Shown here piece after piece: positions 1 through 11,383 of a DNA stretch of 64,000 bases. The notes under the pieces were generated by a model that worked only from the letters and a program-made list of their open reading frames with translations, ran no database searches and was not told the DNA's origin. A program made the translations under genes and the position numbers. Source of the stretch: Dioscorea cayenensis subsp. rotundata (taxonomy: Eukaryota > Streptophyta > Magnoliopsida > Dioscoreales > Dioscoreaceae); assembly GCF_009730915.1 (NCBI RefSeq), contig NC_052476.1:1054001-1118000 (forward strand). The letters run 5' to 3'. Numbering within the stretch: position 1 is the first letter of the stretch; each line of letters begins with the position of its first letter.

Positions 1-706
1 TTGAAGATGATAGAACTTGTTGCTTCTCATTTTTTGTTTCTTTATGGCTATCATAATTAAAAAAGTTGAACGCTCGAGTATAAATTCCTTATTCTCATGT
101 GAACGGCTGGCCCCCCTTAGATCTTAAAGGATCCATCCATAGGCCTGACCGGAAAGTCTGTCCACAAAAAGTTCATCATGGGATCTAGAATTCCCATGTT
201 CCAGCGTGCATTATGCCAAAAGTGTCTGTATAATTGTATTGAGGATCCTCTAAGGTCTTATCATGTCTTGGTGAATATAATCTGTTTATAAGGTACTGCA
301 TCTAGCATTTGAATCTAGAAAGAACGATCTTTATCTTATTCTAAATATTCTATCATCTAGTACTGCATTGACCCTCAATATCTTGACGTTGGCTTTACCT
401 AGAGGCACAGACCGTGTAAGTTTACAAAGGATAATCTCTATATCACACCAACCCTGATTTTCTTGGTCAGGATCTAATTCATGCAATAGCATCTAGATGC
501 ATGGCCTGAAGTTGAAAACCTGATTTATCTGGTAATTTGGTTGTCTTTTCATGGATAGATTTTGGTTTGAAAATGAACACAAGAAAAAGATATAGAGAGG
601 TCCATCACACATCCCTCTCTTCTGACTAGAGATATTTAGTACCGGCAAAAATCAGAATGTCATCCTATTTGTAACTGGTTAACTGTCCAAATTTTTATTT
701 CTTCAG
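1..706 (+). other. Intron sequence of the truncated pantothenate kinase gene
   Basis: No exon could be recognised here. The stretch is AT-rich and ends in a pyrimidine tract plus AG that forms the acceptor of the first visible pantothenate kinase exon at 707. The upstream exons, which would hold the N-terminal ATP-binding part of the enzyme, must lie outside the window. Confidence 0.5.
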
Positions 707-1564
707 CATAATCTTCCAGCGTCAACCACCGCAGCTAGTTTTGGGAAGGTATCTTCCAATAAGCTTTCAGACTACAAAGCAGAGGACCTTGCTGCAGCCC
801 TTTTGAATGCTTTCACCTACAATGTAGGACAAGTAAGATGAACTATTCTTGCACTGCTCTCATTTGACTATATTGCCCTTTTGATTTGATCTGGAAGAAT
901 TTATTTTTAACTCAAATGTTTTTTCCCCATTATTTCTTTAATAATTACATTGCTTGCTGTTGTAAAAGAATGACTTGTATTTGCTAAATTTGTTAGTATT
1001 TTCTGTATATTTATATGGTTATGGAATTAACTCATATTTTTCATTCAATGTGCAAACCAGATATCTTATTTTGTGGCAAAACTATCAGGCCTCAGGAGGA
1101 TCTTCTTCCGTGGGACTTACGTATGTGGCCATGCAAAGACAATGGAGAAGATTTCTCGTTCACTAAAATATTGGTAACTTACCAATGACCCTTTGTATAT
1201 ATCTCTCTATCTCTTGTCTTTCCATGGATATTTCATTTGTTTAAAATTGGGCAAGTCTATCATATCAGGTCGAAAGACGAATTGCAAACAACATTCCTAT
1301 GTCATGAGGGGTTCATGGGAGCGGTTGGTGCATTTTGGAGTTATGAAAATATGGGTATTGCTAACTTGGAAACTGAAGAGATTATGAGACAAGTCTTGCT
1401 TGGTGCTCCTTATACAGGCGGGAACGGTCCTGCTTTACCCTTGGCCGCTCACTTGTCTCTTACTGTAAGCATTCAAAGTCCTAACATTCTTCTTTCAATA
1501 TATTTTTCTCTCTTTTGCTACTTTTGCAAATGATCTATTTTTAAGAAGCAGCAATTACTTCAGG

Positions 1565-1599
<35 letters not shown>

Positions 1600-1822
1600 T
1601 AAATTCCAATGATCGAGCATTGTCTGTCACTCATTGTATATTTGTATGTAGGGAGGTGGTGATGTCAGCTTCAGGGATGAAGTAGAAAGATTGCAGCATG
1701 ATAATAATGAAATGAAGGATGAAATTGAGAGATTACGACAAGAGAATGCACAACTGAAGGCTGCGTTGCAGAAAATCAGATTAGATACTGCTTTTGATGG
1801 TAAGAATACACCACCTTCATAA
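707..1822 (+). CDS. Pantothenate kinase, C-terminal part, with coiled-coil tail
   Basis: Pantothenate kinase makes 4'-phosphopantothenate, the first step of coenzyme A synthesis. Four exons join in frame: 707-832, 1061-1173, 1269-1464 and 1652-1822, all with GT-AG borders. The first three carry the eukaryotic (fumble-type) kinase signature: an AS-T-ASFGK stretch, YNVGQISY, a GH-TME helix, then SKDELQTTFLCHEGFMGAVG and GAPYTGG. In plant relatives GAPYTGG is followed by GPPLGDLNEKISW. Here the protein instead runs into a Gly-rich linker and about 40 residues rich in Glu, Lys, Leu and Asn in a heptad-like pattern (FRDEVERLQHDN, RLRQENAQLKAAL), and ends at TAA 1820. The 5' part lies off the left edge. 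A GT at 1800 could be a donor for a longer isoform, but no downstream exon was found. The family call is firm; the tail as the true C-terminus is inferred. Confidence 0.8.
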
Positions 1823-1850
1823 CCTCAGGTATTTCATCTCTATTGTTTGT

Positions 1851-1888
<38 letters not shown>

Positions 1889-3640
1889 CATTTTGATTTA
1901 TTCAAGCTATTTGTTTTATTTAATCAAACAAATCAAAATAAATACCTAAGTATTTGGCAAAGTCTTGTACTTTGAGTGCTCGTGGTTTAATCGCTTGTTC
2001 CCCAAAATAAATAAATAAATAAATAAATAAAACGAAAAACAAACAAATAGCTAATAATTTATCCATTTCTAAAAAAAGTTAATAATTTTATTCCTGTAAA
2101 ATCTTTTATTATTCTATGTATTTACTTTGATCTTAATAATTTTGTGGAACATTACACATCTCTGCCAAGAGCATTTCTTTTGTCATTTTCAGATTTGAGC
2201 TTTCTACTTCCACTTCTTTAACGTAATGTAACATATATATATATATATATATATATAAATATTCCTATTTAATTTTGTAATATATCTCTGATAACATATC
2301 CCCAGTTACTGACACTAGTGATTTTATAAAGTAAAGAAAATAATTCAATTTAAAGCAAGAAAATTGTAAAATTCCCGAAAAAGTCGTTCGATTATGAAAC
2401 TGGCACTCCTTTCAAAATGCATAAGGCATTTTATTTCCCCTATTTAAACTATGTAAAATCTCTCGTAGTATATTTACCTCGTTTGCAATTTATTTTCCCA
2501 GATTACATTTGTTAAAAATATTAATCACAATTATTTCAATATCGCTTTAGCCAATAGCATATATATATATATACACATATACATGTACTCAGGAAATTAT
2601 CAAAAATGTTGCCGCCGTTAAGGCATCTTATTTACTTAACATATTTCATTTTAATGCGCATGAGCTCTCGTGTCTGTTTTGTGAGAAATCGGTATTTTAC
2701 CTTATCAAAACATAGACAAACATTTTGTTTAAACGGAAAATTTACCACTCTTGATATGATACAAAATCCATTCAAACAATTGCTAAACAAAGCATTTACC
2801 ATTAAAACAAACTTTTGGAGTCTCAAGAAACAAATTAATCACTAGATTTACTAAACCTAAATAATATTACAAATATTTCTCATGAACACCACAAACTTGA
2901 GTTTAAAGCATATCTCAAATTTTTTTTAACAAAATTAATCATTGACAACCACTCAGCTAAAATAAAATAATAGCCACAAATCCCCAATTCAACAAAATTA
3001 AAACATTAACAAACAAAAATCACACAAATTTATAAATCAATTCAGACATTGATTATCATTTACCATTTTATTTGCACAATATATTAACAAGTCAATGAAA
3101 CACTTTAATTACTGATTGCACAAACTAAGTAATATAATTACCTAACACAAACCCACTTAAATAAATCATTGCAAGTCTTTCACACAAAACACCCTTTTCT
3201 AAATACTCAGTTCTTTTTTTAATTGAATAATTGAATCTCACATATCAAAAAAAATTAGTTATTTCACATAATTTAATAAAAAATTAGTTATTTTTTTAAA
3301 ATTACCTCTATTTTATTTCACATTTATGTCTCATATTAAATTTCAAAAAAAAATTAAATTAAATTTCAAAAAAAAAATTAAATAGTATTAGGATAATCTT
3401 TTTAAAAAAAATAAATACTTCTTAATATTTAAAAATGACAAATTAAAAAGAATTTACAGATAAAAAAAACAAACGGATGGAGTACTATTATAAAAATACC
3501 TAATATGCGAACTTATCATTCTTTAGGTTTTTATTTTCAATATTTAAGATCTTTTCTTGATATTTTCATATTAAATTCTTTTGTTGACACTAATCAATAG
3601 ACTACCAAAATGCTAAATAAATAGAATTAAACCAAGGCAG
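1823..3640. other. AT-rich intergenic DNA with (TA)n runs
   Basis: No coding or RNA gene could be supported. The stretch holds (TA)n microsatellites near 1855-1885, 2231-2257 and 2558-2572, an (AAAT)n run near 2007-2030, and many A and T homopolymers. The short open frames at 2606-2845 on both strands overlap each other and match no family known to me. Confidence 0.5.
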
Positions 3641-3658
3641 ATAGAGATAATAATGTGA

Positions 3659-3791
3659 GAGTATCTGAATGCAAATGCAGTATTGAAATGCCACAAATGC
3701 CAGAATCTCAACTCAGAATTAATATAGGCAACGTACAGCGCTGAAGTCGCTATCAAAATTAAGCGCATCAGAGACTCTAATTTATTGCCAG
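3659..3791 (-). ncRNA. H/ACA box snoRNA candidate, copy 2
   Basis: Read on the minus strand. The 5' hairpin is closed by GGCAA (3789-3785) pairing with TTGCC (3732-3728). The hinge reads ATATTA, a perfect ANANNA box H. The 3' hairpin is closed by CTGAG pairing with TTCAG. An ATA trinucleotide then sits three bases before the inferred end (CTC), in place of the usual ACA. The upper stem of hairpin 2 is less well kept than in the sister copy. The rRNA or snRNA target of the pockets was not worked out. The call rests on structure and on conservation with the copy at 4746-4878. Confidence 0.5.
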
Positions 3792-4745
3792 AATCTCAAC
3801 ACAAAATTCAATAAAACTCTGCAAACAAAAAAAAAGCAGACGAAGATTTACAATTTGTTTTCTGTAATCTCAATGTTTGATGGTATTTTCTTACAAATCT
3901 TCATACTCAGCCAAAGATTCAAGTTTTCAAAGAACATAATAAATCAATTGGGATTATTGATCAAACATTACAACAAGAGCAAGAAATAAACCAAACACCT
4001 CATATCCATGATACAAATGGGGGTACACCATCAACCAAACAAAAACCACCCATAAAATTTGTTAAAAAGATCATTCACCATCTAACTACACAATTTAATA
4101 TAACAAGCATTGATCATTTCTTTTACATCTGCAGAAATCCTTTCCAAATGGAAAAATATAACTCAATTACAATGAAAACACCAACTAAAACAATATGACA
4201 ATGCAAATATTTCTCAAACTCCACAAAGCAATATAAGAGTACACAAAAATTTAAACCCTAACCACTCACCACACTCCACTGCTTGTTCGAATTATTTCTC
4301 AATTTCTATTCATAAAACATTCAACCATTGAAGACCACTTTAAAAGGAATGTAAATATCCTTCTAAACTACTTACTCATCATTTACCATTTTATTTTCAC
4401 AACATTTTTACAATTTAGCCAAAAAAAAAAAAATCCAAATCTAAGACTGATATTAAGATACAATGTATCTTATTTATAAAGACTATTATATTTTATTAAA
4501 AAGAGTCAAAATAAAATGAAAGTATCAGCACAACAAACCCATCATTCTCATTTTCTTATGCTTAAAAAATTTGCCCAAAATCTTTGATAGTTCTCAATGT
4601 CAAGTGTATGAAACCAAGTTAAGATAATATTCACTTAAAAAACTTTTTTTTCTCACAAGTTCTTGTCCTAAACTTGATCTTTCATACTAAATTCTTCAGA
4701 TTACATGAAGAATTCTGCAAAACTAAACTAAGTATGACAATGTGA

Positions 4746-4878
4746 GAGTGTCTGAATGCAAAAGCAGCACTAAAACAGCAAATGCCAGAATCTCAACTCA
4801 GAATCAATATAGGCAACGTACAGCGCTGAAAACGCTATCAAATTTAAGCGCATCAGAGACTCTAATTTATTGCCCTCT
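4746..4878 (-). ncRNA. H/ACA box snoRNA candidate, copy 1
   Basis: Read on the minus strand, this has the H/ACA layout. Hairpin 1 is closed by GGCAA (4874-4870) with TTGCC, and has an upper stem GCGCT pairing with AGCGT. The hinge reads ATATTG, one base off the ANANNA box H. Hairpin 2 is closed by CTGAG with TTCAG, with an upper stem GGCATT pairing with AGTGCT. ACA lies exactly three bases before the inferred 3' end (CTC). The length of about 133 nt fits plant H/ACA RNAs, which guide pseudouridylation. It lies downstream of the telo-box/TATA promoter at 5595-5630, on the same strand. The exact ends and the target are not known. Confidence 0.6.
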
Positions 4879-5227
4879 TTATCATAAACTAAAAGATCAA
4901 GAAAGCATGGAGAAATTAAATAGAGAATATAGGCTCAGATATAAACGTATGAAGTATCAACACTGATTTCTATGATCTCAGAGTTTGATGGTATTTTCTT
5001 GAAAATCTTCATAGCCAGTCATGAGATTCAAACAAGATTGAAGACAATAATGAAAAACTTAAAAGAAAGAAATCAAGATCACAGCCTCAGAAACTAGAAA
5101 CATAAACCACATTATAGATTAGGGTTTTATTGAAGAAAAAAATCAAGATTACGAGACATAGACAAGGGTTTTGTAAACGAGATCACGAATCAACGAAAAA
5201 CTTGGAAAAAAAAATCACTAAGATCAT

Positions 5228-5319
5228 GGCCTCAGAAATTAAAGGCATGGAGATGCATCAGAGAAAGGGTTGTTACCCGATTCTCAGATGGTACGGACAA
5301 TCGCTTTGCATCACCGGCC
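5228..5319 (-). ncRNA. Possible C/D box snoRNA
   Basis: On the minus strand, GGCC (5319-5316) precedes a GTGATGC box-C-like element. A CTGA (5235-5232) followed by GGCC (5231-5228) could serve as box D and close a 4-bp terminal stem. Internal CTGA (5287-5284) and CTGATGC (5261-5255) could be boxes D' and C'. The length of about 92 nt is typical for plant C/D RNAs, which guide 2'-O-methylation. Box C deviates from RTGATGA at its last base, and no rRNA target was identified, so this stays a hypothesis. It sits just downstream of the promoter that would also serve the H/ACA copies. Confidence 0.35.
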
Positions 5320-5594
5320 TTATAGAATCAAAGTCTCGCAAAAAACGAAGGCGAAACCCTAAATCCTAGGTTTCTTAATTCTCAGAAAGGAAATGGGATT
5401 TTGATGAAAATGAGAAAGAGAACAGCAGAGGGAAAGGAAACAAGAACGAAATCGAAGAACAATACCTCGATTCAGACCAGAGATGGCACTGCGATTCAAG
5501 CGAACTCTAGGGTTTTGGGAGGACGAGAAATGGAGAGATGGGAGACGTGAGAAGGAGGCGAGGAGCTCAGCAGCGATGAGAGGGATGTTCTGCG

Positions 5595-5630
5595 TATTTA
5601 TAGAGGTGGACATTCGTGGAGAAACCCTAA
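5595..5630 (-). promoter_or_regulatory. TATA box plus telo-box promoter
   Basis: On the minus strand a TATAAATA box (5602-5595) is preceded 20 bp upstream by a telo-box (plus-strand AAACCCTAA, 5622-5630). More AAACCCTA-type motifs follow in the inferred leader, near 5505, 5350 and 5125. In plants, telo-boxes with TATA are typical of ribosomal-protein and snoRNA-cluster genes. No protein was recognised downstream, so a non-coding snoRNA host transcript running from about 5570 to about 3650 is the simplest reading. Its leader has a possible splice donor (GAG|GTATTG) near 5466. Confidence 0.55.
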
Positions 5631-5639
5631 TAACGACTG

Positions 5640-6535
5640 TGAAATTACAGTATTGCCCTGCCCATCTTCATTTTACCGCCGCCTAAACAATATTTTATTT
5701 ATTTTTTTCTAAATTTTAATTTTAATCATAAATATATACTCTGTTAATTTTTGTCTGTTATTCTTAAACATTAAAACTCATTTATTATTTTTTTAAAAAA
5801 ATTATTCTAATACTCTATTTAATTTTAAAAAAAAATTAATATGAGAGAAAAATATTAAGATATAAATAAGAGATAATTTTTAAAAATAACTAATTTTTTA
5901 TTAAATTATGTAAATAACTAATTTTCTTGTGAGATTCAGTTATTCACAGATAAAAAAGAACAGAAGAATTATATTTTTGTATATCTATATTGAAATATAA
6001 AATTATTATTTTTGGGATTTCTTATCATCCGTATCTCTGTGTATCAAGGCTCTTTTTAGGTGTAAATGCACAGATGAAAACACATATTAGGAAACGGAAG
6101 TTTAAAATTGCAGCTTGACTCATATCAATGATAAGGTTTGAAAAGATCAATTCATTAGGTCTGAATTCCGGGTTGAATAGAAAAATAATAAAACCTCAAC
6201 TCTAGCTCTCTGGTAAACAAATAAACAGAATGAAGGTTCTCCAAGTTATTGAGATACAACTGAAGGAGAGCTATAAAGTGATAACTAAGAAGCTTAGGAA
6301 ATGCATCTAGTAACCATTGATACAAAGAAGCAAACTTTGAACACTAGCATAAAAACTCAACACCAAGTAAATGATCAGATGGGACAGCACTGAATTCTTC
6401 AACACAAGCACAAGATGGTGATTACTTACACTGACTGTGATCAACAAGCTCATATGGAGGGTTTCCTTACATACAGATAGAAATCATATGTATGCTCTCC
6501 ATAAATAAAAAAAGGTCGATCGATAACGCAAGTGA
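5640..6535. other. Intergenic spacer and LIMR 3' flank
   Basis: AT-rich spacer between the putative non-coding RNA promoter and the stop codon of the LIMR gene, whose 3' UTR should fall in about 6200-6535. No open frame or RNA signature was seen. Confidence 0.5.
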
Positions 6536-9500
6536 TTAGTTAGTTAGTTGAAACCTGCCAGCAGCAGGTCTTCTCCTTCTCCATCCCTGAATACAATGGA
6601 AATGGCAAAAGAAATTTAACAGGAGGAAATCCGAAATTCTTATGAGACAAGATCAGTGACTATGGCTTACAAATAATAGATAGTAGACGAATGTCAACGC
6701 CGCAAAAGCAATAAAGGCAATTTGGAACACATTGTACCTGCACAAAGAATCAATGATGATATTATCTAGGAAAGGGAGAAATTAAAAGACTAAAGGACGG
6801 CAAAAACTTACTTGTATAGATACTTGATTCCACGAAGAGATTGAAGCGTGTGGCCAAAAATTTCCTCAGCGGCGGTTGCTTGTGCATAGTAAGCAAAGGC
6901 AGTGGCACAGAACTGTATAACACTGCAGGGCAGATGCAAGTCAATAAAATAACAAATAACTTAGATATCATGAAGGAGGGCGCTTTGTAAGGAATTCAAA
7001 CAAAAATGACAAATAAGTATCTATCACATAAGAATTTAAATATAAAATTCACTTATTGATTTGAGAGAGAAAATATTCGTTTGATTGGCAGAAAACAAAG
7101 TCTAATTGACACCTAAGACTTCAATACTATATCACATTTGTGATAGCTTGTTTAATCAGTGTAAATGATATACTCAAAGGGAAAATCATAGTTGAGCTCA
7201 TAAAATCGACCAAACTAACAATGAAAAGTTATATACACTTGTCTTCAATGCATTATTAGCTGGTCCACACCTATTGAGAGAACATAGAAAAAGATTCAAC
7301 CCTGTTCTATAAAACCATTAAACATGGCAAACACACAATAGAAAAGCACAACCCGAGAGTCCAAGGTGACTATATGTACCTATAAGAGAAGACAACCCAT
7401 ACATCCTGGTGAGCACTAACGCTCAATGAATGAACAAACTTGACTCAAGATTCTAACTTGACTTTATATCAACAAGAGAAGATTACTCAGACAACCTAAA
7501 GGTACTTAAAGACATAACTCCATGTTGTTATTGGAAGATGAAAATACCTGATGGAACATAGTAAAATGAGTGCAACATTGAAAAGAAAGGAATTCATCAG
7601 TGTCCCACCCCACCTGAAATAGGCAAACAGTCAACAAAAGGGAAAGAATGCTGGCAAAAGAATGAGATGACACTTGTATGAAATTGCAGATATAATTTAA
7701 TTACTTCATTGGGTGAATGGTTATAAACACTAATCGCAGACCAAGCATCATTTCCCCTGCAATAACAGCAAGCAGAAGGTAGAAGCAAAAGAACGCAAAT
7801 GCTGCAGTGCCAAGTAGTCCTGTTCAAATTGCCAACAAACAACCGGATTAGCAAGCATAAAATATAAGAAAAATTGATCACAATGAACAGCAGTAGAGTT
7901 AGTGTGACATACCCCACACATCATCCAATTTAATGAAGACCTCATTTAGGAAAGAAAAAAGAGGAGGGTTAATCAATAGATATATCACAATGTGCGCAAC
8001 CCAAGCCACTGAGACGATGACCCTGCAGCAAGGAAGCCACAAAAAAACAAAAGTATAGAACTCAAGATTAGACAAAATGCATACAAATGGTGAACAACAA
8101 CAATAGATAATGACTTCAAGATATTAGACCAGAAACATAACAAAGTCTAGAAGAACACAGCATTTCAAGTCTAGAATAACACAGCATTTCTTTGACAGTG
8201 CATACCCTATGATTCCCAATACAAGTTTTCCCAAATAACCAAGAACTGTTAGAACCCATGCAGTCTCTGCCTGCAGAAAAATAGAGCAAATAGCATCAAC
8301 AAATAATTCATGATCAGTATTTTGCCAAGGGCACACACAAGAATATCTTCATCACCTTTTCTCCTTGAGGGTACATTTCCTCAAGAGCTTTCACATCATC
8401 CTCCAAGAGAAGCAATTCCTGAAAGATGACACAAATTAATAAACTTGAGAAATAAGAAAAATAAACAACCACAATATACAAGGCTAACAAATACTTTATG
8501 CAGACTGTTCACTAAAAGAAAGGTAAAAAATTTCCCATTGAGCTAGCTAGAGATTAGGCCTATAAGAAAGATAAACCTCTTAGATTATACAAGTTTAAGA
8601 AACCAGGGGACATGATTAGCTTGAAAATATAACTGATGAGATAAGAGTTCCTCGAAGAATGAATGGTAAAAGATCACTCTTCTATTTAGGTAGTTCACCT
8701 CTAGAACCAAGTAAAAGATGGAAACTACCCAAACCCAAAAGAAACACAGAATTCACAGTGCAATTCACCTTTTCAACAGCCTTAACATTTTTGCGCCACT
8801 TCCTCCCTTTAGAACTACTTTTCTCTTCCTGATGAAGGGTATCAGCTGCCTTCTTCAATTCTTTCGCTTTTTTGCCTAATTCAGTTGCTTCCTGAGGATA
8901 TCAATAGAAAAATTAAAAAGAACACTCTGAAGACAATATATGGGACAGAATACAATCCAAGAATAATGTCAACACAACATAATGTAACTGAGTGTACCTT
9001 TATATACTGAGAACGAGTGATTACAGCCTTGGGGCGTCTTATGAATGAAGCTATGAGTCCTAGAGGAAGGCATGCTATGCCTACACCTCCAAAAATCTAA
9101 CAAAATGAAACAAAAAGCTCACTCAGAAACATATAATAGTCTTGCAAAGCGGGACAAAGGTAATAAAACAATCACTTGCTACTGCACAAACAAATAAATG
9201 CATACACTAACATGTACACATCAAACTATCCAAATTGAAATGGATTTTATCTGCCATGAAAAATTAAAAAAATTAACACATTGGCATCACAAGAACTAGA
9301 CCATATCTCTATAATTTCTCGAAGTTAGTTTTATATTTTAGGAGTGAATAGGTTATTATTCAAAAAAAAAAAAGACTCAAGTAATCAATATTTGGTGTTA
9401 ATAGAAATGGTCAAGAGATATTTAACTATACCGAGAAAAGAACTGATCCGACAATAGTTGTTAGAGCAACCACATATTCTGGAAAGGTGGCCCGCATTGT

Positions 9501-11383
9501 CCAAGTTGTTTCTGAAGAGGCACTAGCTATATAGGCAGAGCACTGAAACAAAGAAGTTAAAAGATAACGAGAATGAGTATCATCAAGAAGTTGCGCGTGA
9601 CTAGATAAATAAAAAATGACATAAAAAAAATACATGTATAAGAAGACTTATGAAAAGAAACTTGAACAACTTTAAAACTTTAGACCCTACCACACCACGA
9701 ATAAGCTACGCTGTTGATATACTACTGAGTGAGAGCTTAAACAAATCAAAAGAGCTAATATTTCTATAGAAAGTGTCAATAATATACAATAAAAGCAGCT
9801 TAATGAAAAGAACCTGGCGTGCGGTTGATCCAACACAAGGTTGCGAACTTGAGAACTCAGTAAATGAGCTTGGAAAACTTGTAGTCGTTGATGAGAGATG
9901 CCTGACTGTGAAGTCCACTTTGCCCACTAGACCTATTTCCATAAGCAAAATATCAATCAGCCAGGCCAAAGGTTTAACTGGAGAGATTAAACGGATAATT
10001 GTAGCACTTATAAGTTCAAACAGAGTTCTTGGCGTCAATAGATTCCCATTCTTATACTAACATCAAGGGCTTAAAAAACTACAGTTTTATGTCATGAATC
10101 ATTTTCTCAAAGTTGACTGAAGTTTATTACTTCAAGATACAAACAGAAAAATTAAATTCACGGTATAAATTTGACAATTTGAAAATACTATTTGCTCGTT
10201 GTAATTTATAAGGTTAACGTGTAAACTAGGTAAATGCAGGAACAGCATCAAGACCTTCAAAAAATTAAAGAGTCAAGCGTAAACAACACATCATTTTCAA
10301 ATAGTAAATCTACAATTCACCAGCTTGGGCTTTGTACCTTTAGTTTTGTTCTGCTGGACAAAATTTATCATTCACCTGCCTACAGAAGAAAGCTCTCAAC
10401 TTTCAGGGTTCACTAATCTCCAAAGACTTCAGTAAACTACATGGACTTAACAGCAAATTATTTCTGACAATTTCTACTTCATACTCAGTTCCTAATTCTT
10501 CTGGAGAACCAAGATGGAAGGGAAGCTGTGCCTTAAGAAGAATGTTCAACTTTAGGGTTCACTAGATTAATTGATGAAGACAAACAGTAGAACTATTGGA
10601 CTTAACGGCAAGAAATTCTAACACTTTCTACTCCATTCCCTCATTCCTAATTCTTCCAGATAACAAAAATAGAATGAACAACGACAAAACCAGTCGGGGT
10701 GCACTCTAAAAACTCAAATGGTAATTGAACACACAAATTTCGCGACTTTAGGACCAACTCAATATTCAAATCTAGGTTACTCCTAGAAAATACACTAATG
10801 TTGAGCAAAACTAAAACTGAAGCATGCGATATGAGAGATTCAAAAGTCTAACCGTAGAGAATCCCAAGAACAAGTCCACAGATGATGGCGGATGCAATCA
10901 CCCACAAAAGCGCACTCCTAAGCCTCTTCCCCACACTCCTACGGTACAAACACGGAGATCAAGAATGCATCATTCCAATGATCGAAAAAATATAACAAAA
11001 ACGCAGGAAATCAACAAAGACTGCGGATCGGACTTATCCTGGTCGCCCTCGTAGTAGAACATGGCAAAGGGGATGACAAGGAAGACAAGAACAGCATCAG
11101 CAATATAGACAGCAAGCCAGAGGGTCTTCATAGGAAGCGTAAGAGAGCAAGCACCGTTGTAGATAGCGTGGCGGCAGGCCTGACGGTTGGCGACGTCGGC
11201 GGGGAGCATGAGGATGGAGATAGCAGCGATGGAGAGGCCAAGGACGACGACGATCTTGGGGAAGTAAGCCTGGTTAACATCATCAGGGTGCTGGTAGTTG
11301 ACGAGGAGGTAGAGGTTGATGAGCAAGACGAGAACGCAAACGACGGCGGCAACTATCACCAGAGCGAGGTTGAAATCCCCCAT
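6536..11383 (-). CDS. LMBR1/LIMR-family multi-pass membrane protein
   Basis: Fourteen exons give a 511-residue protein with every junction in phase: 11034-11383, 10853-10938, 9814-9932, 9432-9542, 8998-9096, 8769-8891, 8356-8418, 8206-8270, 7913-8022, 7705-7819, 7548-7613, 6812-6922, 6671-6737 and 6536-6586. It matches the plant LIMR (LMBR1 domain-containing) proteins along its whole length. The N-terminus MGDFNLALVIVAAVV starts a membrane segment. Conserved blocks are NYQHPDD, LPADVANRQACR, FAMFYYEGDQDK, GKVDFTVRHLSS and TFPEYVVALTTIVGSVLFS. A charged cytosolic loop (about residues 220-300, RRPKAVITRSQYIK through KGRKWRKNVKAVEK and EEMYPQGEK) precedes the last membrane segments and HPMKWGGTLMNS. 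The basic tail is FGWRRRRPAAGRF. Animal relatives include lipocalin-receptor and lysosomal cobalamin export proteins; the plant role is poorly known. The start is the first ATG and fits the family. Confidence 0.93.

Larger units (their letters stand above)
3640..5030. repeat. Diverged tandem duplication containing snoRNA-like segments
   Basis: Bases of about 3650-3920 and 4740-5015 are clearly related, at a spacing of about 1.09 kb. The best conserved parts are the stretch around AGGCAACGTACAGCGCTGAA, the stretch GCGCATCAGAGACTCTAATT, and a downstream block reading TTTGATGGTATTTTCTT. Conservation follows the predicted H/ACA RNA plus one block about 100 bp beside it. The rest has drifted, which suggests selection on the RNA rather than a recent duplication. 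Confidence 0.75.

Noticed and set aside
4742-5369. Open frames on the plus strand at 4742-4966 and 5130-5369
   Set aside because: They overlap the minus-strand snoRNA-like segments and A-rich DNA, have no family resemblance, and the duplicated copy at 3650-3900 does not keep the frame.
5359-5613. Minus-strand 84-codon frame starting near the telo-box promoter
   Set aside because: It is Ser/Leu-rich leader-type sequence with AAACCCTA motifs and a likely splice donor, and it matches no family. It is better read as the 5' exon of a non-coding host transcript.
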